Shown in pieces: positions 58,192 to 64,000 of a stretch of 64,000 nucleotides of DNA (its first letter is position 1; each line of letters begins with the position of its first letter). Where the stretch lies: NCBI RefSeq assembly GCF_000003815.2, contig NC_049983.1:14142240-14206239 (forward strand), given 5' to 3'. The notes below the pieces were generated by a model. That model was not told the origin of the DNA. It saw only the letters and a program-made list of their open reading frames with translations, and made no database searches. The DNA comes from Branchiostoma floridae. Lineage: Eukaryota; Chordata; Leptocardii; Amphioxiformes; Branchiostomatidae. A program made the translations under genes and the position numbers.

Positions 58192-60510
58192 GATGGTTGG
58201 AAATGAACAGGACGTAGCGGTGGTGGTAAAATAATGCTGGACTTTTAGACTTCTCGGAAGTTATGGGTTATTACCTGTGCAGAATTGCGGCCATTCCGGG
58301 TACTTTGTGGTTTACGGATCATGATAAGAAAAAGTAAACGTCACTAGGAAGACGAGGGTTTCAAAAATGTTAAATTCGTTTGAAATATTTCTTAATTTGA
58401 TGGTTTGAAAAAAAAAACACTAAAATTCAGAAACTTTTCAATCAGATATTTCAAACGTTTCCTGTCCTGTCCGGCACTGCCTATTTGTACTCTACATGTA
58501 TAAAGATTTAGATAAGCAAATGTATCATATCATATCATATAGTTTGTCTGATTGTCTGCTCACACGAGCACTCTACGTTATACGGATTTCATTTAATTTT
58601 TTATTTAGGTTCACTAGAAAATACTGACCAAAGAAAATAAAAGAATTTAATAGGGAACCGATATGTACAGCCAACTGTGACACAAACCACAGAACGTAGC
58701 TTAGATAGCCACGAGAATCAAACAAACTCACGTGACGTGACGTACCTACACTGTACCAACAACTAGTTGACTGGTAGTACCAAGCAGGTCTGGTACCAGG
58801 TGTGTTTTACAACAAGCAGATGAGGTTTTAAAAAATAACACTCGTGCTATGTTGTGTTGTTGCTTGAGATTTATCCTACAGTGTAAATGTAATTGATAGG
58901 CATTGATATGGTGTTGACGGTTGGATAAAAGTCCCGAAAAGTATGATACTTTTTCTCATAATGATTAATTCTGTACGTGTCTTAGGCTTAAAAAAAATAT
59001 CAAGGGACAATCAACCAGTCTGTTTATGATTTGAAAGTGGGCATCTTGTGTGTGTCGACCCGAGTGTTGTAATGTTAACGTTCTAGTCGGATATTGAGTA
59101 ATTTGTAATCTAAGTTACATCATACTTTGCACAGCGAGTTCTGAACTCCGGCCAAGATTTGCTGACACTATCTCTGCGGGAGCACAACATTGTCGTCATA
59201 ATCCACTCATGCGGTTTTGAACCGTATCTCCTGATCTTCGCTAATGCTACACGTAACAATGGTTTGAATTATACTATCTACCAGTAGGCTACTATTCACT
59301 AATACCACTGTCCCTCCCACCGCCCCACCCCCCTCTTCTCTGTGTAATAGTAATTCTCCGGTCACTTTCACGCATCGTGAGTTGTCAGGAAATTTTGCCG
59401 ACGGGACTTTCCCTTTTCTTGACGAATTTGATGGATATACGTCATGTTCAATTGACGGTTCCTGTCCTAAATCCACAAGCATATCCGCATGTTAAAGAAC
59501 GTACTATTTTGTTGTGGTTACAATGTAGTTTGTAAAAATTACTGTACGTTCATAGACCTAGTGAGTGTTGACATGGAAATTACATTCGGTAGTTCTGTAG
59601 CAAGATAGAGGTAGGGAAGTAATATTCTATTTTAACTATTACAAAGAAAAAAAAAAGTACATAAACCTATGAGTCTTTATCGATATGAATAGAATGCCAG
59701 ATCATTACGTAACATGCAAATGTCAGGTTAAGAAAAAGTGTACCAAATGTTCCTCAATACCTTACTTTATGCTTCCTGTAAATCTACTCAAAAGTGAAAC
59801 TCATATTATGATTAAAACCAAACATTTCGTTCAGTAACCAGTCATATCAGTGAAAGTGGGGCATCTGTATAAACAGTGGCTCAACTGTTGAGCTGCCCAT
59901 ATGGAACGTTTCCAACATTTGGCGGGAAGTCCCACAGACGCCGTGTCACGGGCGCGTACGTCAAACACTGACCTACTGATGTCTTCAGAAGGTTGGGGGT
60001 TTACAACCATCAAGTCTGGGGAATGCTTTCCAGAAAAAAGCGGGAAAAAGTACAGGGAAGGTCTTGGAAACGGTGAAACAAAGCTTGGTTTAGAATACCA
60101 TGAAAATTGTGAATAGAATTGGGGACCGAACGCAATACTTTCCGGTTTACGGCGAAATTCAGGGATTGGTGTTTTTGTTGCCACCCTCCCATATTCTTTG
60201 CACACAATCGAGCATCCCTTCTAGGGTTGTTACATTTGTAGATTAACCTTTGGCTTTGGTGATCTGTGGGATTGCGGTTCACACTGTTTCCCCAGGAACA
60301 CAGCCAAACCCTGGGGGTGACAAAACATTACGGCGCAGAGTCAGGGGTTACTCGGAGGAGAGGATTTCCGTTGTTTGTTCCCAGTACGTGGGACGTCCCG
60401 CGCTGTGACGCAATCAGGAGGGGGCGGAACTGCTCTATTCATGGACTAGGATGAACAACTTTATCGGAATGTCGCACTCGAATTTAAGACGATGATGCTC
60501 TCTTGGAACG
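58192..60510. other. Shared 5' region between divergent EGF-like genes 3 and 4
   Basis: Genes 3 (-) and 4 (+) diverge across about 2.4 kb. No exon is recognised. Open frames at 59831-60282 (-) and 59901-60116 (+) overlap each other and lack domain features. A (ATATC)n-type microsatellite lies at about 58526-58541. Confidence 0.4.
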
Positions 60511-60518
60511 TTTATAAG
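60511..60518 (+). promoter_or_regulatory. TATA-like box upstream of EGF-like gene 4
   Basis: TTTATAAG lies about 140 bases before the start codon at 60656. Confidence 0.45.
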
Positions 60519-60655
60519 GGAGGGAAAGTTGACAACAAACAGTACTTTGCCGGAGCAACCCTATAGCAGCCAGGATAGTCAGATATTCCCTGCCCTGCTA
60601 CTAAATTTACTTGTATCCCTTTCGCCGCCTCTGATAGTAAATCCCAAGCAGGATC

Positions 60656-62641
60656 ATGACGACATCTGTGCTTGCACGACGCCTTCTGCAGTTCTGCTGC
60701 CTGGTCTGCCTGTCTGCCATTCCGGTGTTCTCACAAGGTAGGTTCACATGCAAATGTTCATTTCATTCTTAGTGTCTTTATGGTGTAATAGATATCAAAA
60801 TTCAAAGGAGCATTTTGTATTTGGCATTTTGTAAACCCTGTGTGTTGTATTTTTCTCGTAATTTCGGTTTTATTTATGGAGATAGTTCCTCTAATTTTTA
60901 CTTTTCTCTCCTAGAAGAACCTTTACAACTAGAGCTGACGTCCCAGGGCGTGCTGTGCGGTCCAGAGTACGACGGGTTCTGTTTGAATGGCGGAGAGTGT
61001 GAGATAATCCCGGACTTCGCCAGGCCCAGATGCAGGTAAGGAAGTTATGCTATTTGCTTCCCTTGGTAATAGATCTATTGATCTTTAAATTCTTGCAACG
61101 ATTTGGACAATTATCTGCAAAATGCTAGTTAACATAAAACAACTTTTTTTTTGTGATTGCGTAGACAATGCATTCAAAACGTTAAATTAATCAACTGCTT
61201 ACAGTTAAGAAGAAAAACGTACGGGTAGTCTAGGTCTTAAATTCGACAACTCAGTACTATTGAAGGTCAAGATGGCGCCCGTAGCCCAAGTGCGTGCCAT
61301 GTTCCAATGAAAGATGAAAGCATGTATGTTCAGAACCATGAATTAATGATGATGTCATTGCGTTATGTAGTGAATTATCAATGAACTTCTTGTCTCGTAT
61401 TCTCCTACGTATGCTATATAGTCATATAGAGGCCGGGAGAGGTATCTAAAGTTAGTGAGACCGACGAGGTCTCTATTGTGATTTACCCTATTTTCGCCAG
61501 CTTTGTAAGACGTTCTTTTAGATTAACGTGAGAACTTTAAGACAGAACACTTCAAAACTGAAACCACCATGTACTGCAAAACTCATGTTGAGGAGAAAAT
61601 ATGTATTTCTACTGTAGCATTTCGACGACATTTGTTACATCAACTCATGTCATTGCTTGTTCAGTGTTAAGAGTAAGCCAATAGCCTGTCCAGTTCGTTA
61701 AGTTTTAACTTTAAACGTTGGATCCACAGTTGCACATGGGAGTACATGGGAGAGCGTTGCCAGAGAGGGAACATCCTGGCCATACAAGCCATGCAGGAGG
61801 AGCTGCGGGACTATTACATCATCATGTCGGCTATGGGCGGGGTCCTGGTGGCACTGATGGCTCTGGGAGTAGGCTACATCATTTACAGGTAGGACAAACG
61901 CACATTCTATTATCAGTCTAAATGTAAAGTACACGCGCCTTTGTCGACGTTTTAGACGATCTACTTTTGTGTTGTATAGCCTGATTCAACGCAGAGGTTA
62001 AATTGCAGCCGGTTGAGCTGTTTTGAAGTAGAGAAAAGGGAAATATATCACATTACTATGGTCACAGGAGGAAAGAGTAGGCGCCGGTATGTCCGTCGTC
62101 TTTAGCTTTGCAAGGAATTCACCCTTGTCTAACTTAGTTTCCTTGTACTGATGGCTAAGTTAGTCTCCTTGAGCTGTGACCAGAGTACTTTTGGCAGCAA
62201 GTCAGTTGGTGTGGTTTAGTGTTTTTTTAAACCATTTTATTGTCGAAAAGTAGGGCTATAAATGCATTTAAGTTCGCGGGGATTTACTTTCGCGGTAGCG
62301 GGAAAATTGAGTTTTCGCGGTGGTTTTAACTTCACGGTAGCACCATCGATTGCAGTCTCATACTATGTACAAGTATAATTGAAAAAAATTCGCGAAAGCC
62401 GCGAACATAAAACCACCGCGAACATTTCTCCATTTACAGTATGTCTGTGTTAAATGTTGCGCTTTTCTGGAGTTTTACTAGATGGCGCTTTATGAATGCC
62501 TCTTACCGAACCGTACCATTGTTGGAGTGTTTGTATTTATTTGTCGTTACTGTGTAACTCGTGTAACATATGTTATATCTTTTACGTTTTGTTCTCCACA
62601 GGAAATGTGGAAAGCCAGATCCAAGACCAGAGTCGGTGTAG
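60656..62641 (+). CDS. EGF-family membrane-anchored ligand precursor, gene 4 of cluster
   Basis: Exons 60656-60737, 60915-61035, 61730-61888, 62602-62641; 133 residues, the most compact member. A signal peptide ('LLQFCCLVCLSAIPVFSQ') and a 15-residue linker precede the EGF domain: 'CGPEYDGFCLNGGEC' ... 'RC|S|CTWEYMGERC' (C-x7-C-x5-C-x10-C-x-C-x8-C). The Cys4-Cys5 codon is split in phase 2. The membrane span is 'YIIMSAMGGVLVALMALGVG', followed by a ~14-residue tail ending RPESV. The phase fixes the last exon's frame; a longer open frame over that exon is out of phase. The terminal 'ESV' could fit an acidic-type PDZ ligand, but this is weak. Gene 4 has the closest juxtamembrane arrangement (few residues from Cys6 to the membrane). 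Confidence 0.78.
62265..62440. mobile_element. Hairpin MITE in the last intron of EGF-like gene 4
   Basis: The left half carries 'ttcgcggggatttactttcg' and 'ttcgcggtggttttaacttc'. The right half carries the inverted 'gcgaacataaaaccaccgcg' and 'aattcgcgaaagccgcgaac'. The repeated TTCGCGG words pair across a short centre. Confidence 0.7.
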
Positions 62642-64000
62642 CATCTGAATCTACGAGTACAATAGTCACCACGTATTCATTACTTTTGTCAATGAAAAAA
62701 GACTCCGACAAGCGAGCAGCGTTTGCGCTCACTAGTAACGCTACTACTGCAGTATTCACAATGTGTACAATACCTTTGTATGGTGTTTCTACTTTTAATG
62801 GTGTGTTAAATTGGTTTTGTACCAAATCGGTTATGTTTAGAAATAATATAATATTCGAATTCGTATTTATTCTTCAATTGTGACTTCAGTTGCAATACTC
62901 TTTGCTTACGTATTGACGGTAGACCATTCGTTCTACGAGAATACCTGGATTTGTTACATGTATTCACATCCAACAATTCATATACATTCATGCATGGTAA
63001 CAATGATTTTTAGTTTAAGAGGTTGATAGTTTTATGAGTGAAAGAATGTAAATATTTGAGTTTATTTATTCATTTTATTTATCTGAATGTACATATTACC
63101 AACGGTTATGAAACAAAAGATGTGAAATAAAGGTAATCAAGGATCTTTATCAAAGTCCATGCTTGCGGTACGTTATTGATACCATAGACCTAGGACTAAG
63201 GCGGCAAGAATGTGCAGCTTACAACATTTCTTTGATTTCTACCTCAAAGTGTATACTTAAGATACATTGGATTTTAATCAAGCAGATTATGCATGGAAAC
63301 ATTCATTTTTTGTCTCAAGACAAATGAACAGTTTTAGATCCATGGGTCAACATACTAAATATTTGATCTCTTACCGTTTATACTTACTCTACTCATAACT
63401 CATTTACATCTTAGTTGTTAAAAATGTTTCCATTGACTTTGGTTTGGGCAACATTTCTTCTCAAGGAAGTTGGAGCAGGGGGCTGTTTGTTCACATAATC
63501 AAAACTCCATTTTGAATCCATGCCCATCGATCCACATACAACCCGTAGAAATCCAGTCATAACATCTTTCTGTTCACAACGGAGCCAACAGAAACTAAGA
63601 AACGTTGCTGAGAAAGCAAACGTCTTACCAACTCCCAGTTATCCTCTGCGAGAATGTAGAGAAGCACATAGCATAAAGAACTTAAAGATGCGCACCGTCA
63701 CTGATAGACCAAGACTGTTGTACAGTGGGGTTAGGTGGAAAGGTTAATTGACACTGTCAGACAGGCTGTGGACAATTCTGTAATACACAGGTCAAATGTG
63801 CTCGCAGAGACGGATGAACTACAAGGGGGGTCTAAAATGGGATAAGGTTGAGAGGTTAACAGCATTATATGCCGGGATCAATGATGTAAAAAAAACACAG
63901 TATCACATCAAGCACCGGGGACATGGACCATTAACGATACATGTAACACGGGAATTAGAGGAACATAAGATCTTTACACAAGGGTAATAGAAAATCCAAA
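62642..64000. other. 3' UTR of EGF-like gene 4 and intergenic sequence
   Basis: After the candidate polyadenylation signal, no exon, signal peptide or EGF half-domain was found up to the window end. Short frames at 63520-63747 and 63796-63987 are not supported. Confidence 0.4.
63126..63131 (+). terminator. Candidate polyadenylation signal of EGF-like gene 4
   Basis: AATAAA about 485 bases after the gene 4 stop codon. Confidence 0.45.

Noticed and set aside
62482-62883. 133-codon plus-strand frame over the last exon of EGF-like gene 4
   Set aside because: Its frame disagrees with the phase fixed by the upstream membrane-span exon; the in-phase reading stops after 13 codons.

Overview
This is an intron-rich animal genomic window. 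GT-AG exons are small, and the families are metazoan: a concentrative nucleoside transporter, MS4A/CD20-like four-span proteins, a Shisa-like protein and EGF-type growth-factor precursors. The rest is dense repeat: LINE 3' fragments, a tRNA-derived SINE, mariner-type and other hairpin MITEs, and cut-and-paste elements. The mixture fits an invertebrate chordate; amphioxus (Branchiostoma) is my best guess, by inference, with species not determined. No microbial operons or CRISPR arrays are seen. Two assembly gaps (runs of N) lie at 4216-4860 and 8652-8768.

Layout. Bases 1-12600 are mostly repeats. The 3' seven coding exons of an SLC28 (CNT) sodium/nucleoside cotransporter lie on + at 12665-17092; its 5' exons were not found. 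A 3.2-kb inverted repeat with ~1.1-kb arms (17834-21075) fills the space between the CNT 3' end and the next, convergent gene. Three tandem MS4A-like genes on the - strand (21631-24217, 28916-32936, 34811-37801) share one six-exon structure; the second and third are a recent segmental duplicate that includes their 3' flanks. A Shisa-like gene (+, 40454-43145) follows.

Bases 46950-62641 hold the most striking content: four small genes (+, +, -, +), each encoding a signal peptide, one six-cysteine EGF domain, one transmembrane helix and a short tail. In all four, the EGF domain is split by a phase-2 intron in the single codon between cysteines 4 and 5. The cysteine spacing and the G-x-R-C motif match ErbB/EGF-receptor ligand precursors (EGF, TGF-alpha, epiregulin type). 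This looks like a local family of juxtamembrane EGF ligands.

All multi-exon models were built by hand from reading frame, splice dinucleotides and phase. Every junction given keeps frame, but none is backed by transcript data. The CNT would import nucleosides, the EGF-like proteins are candidate cell-surface ligands, and the MS4A-like and Shisa-like proteins are membrane adaptors; I see no sign that these groups act in one pathway.
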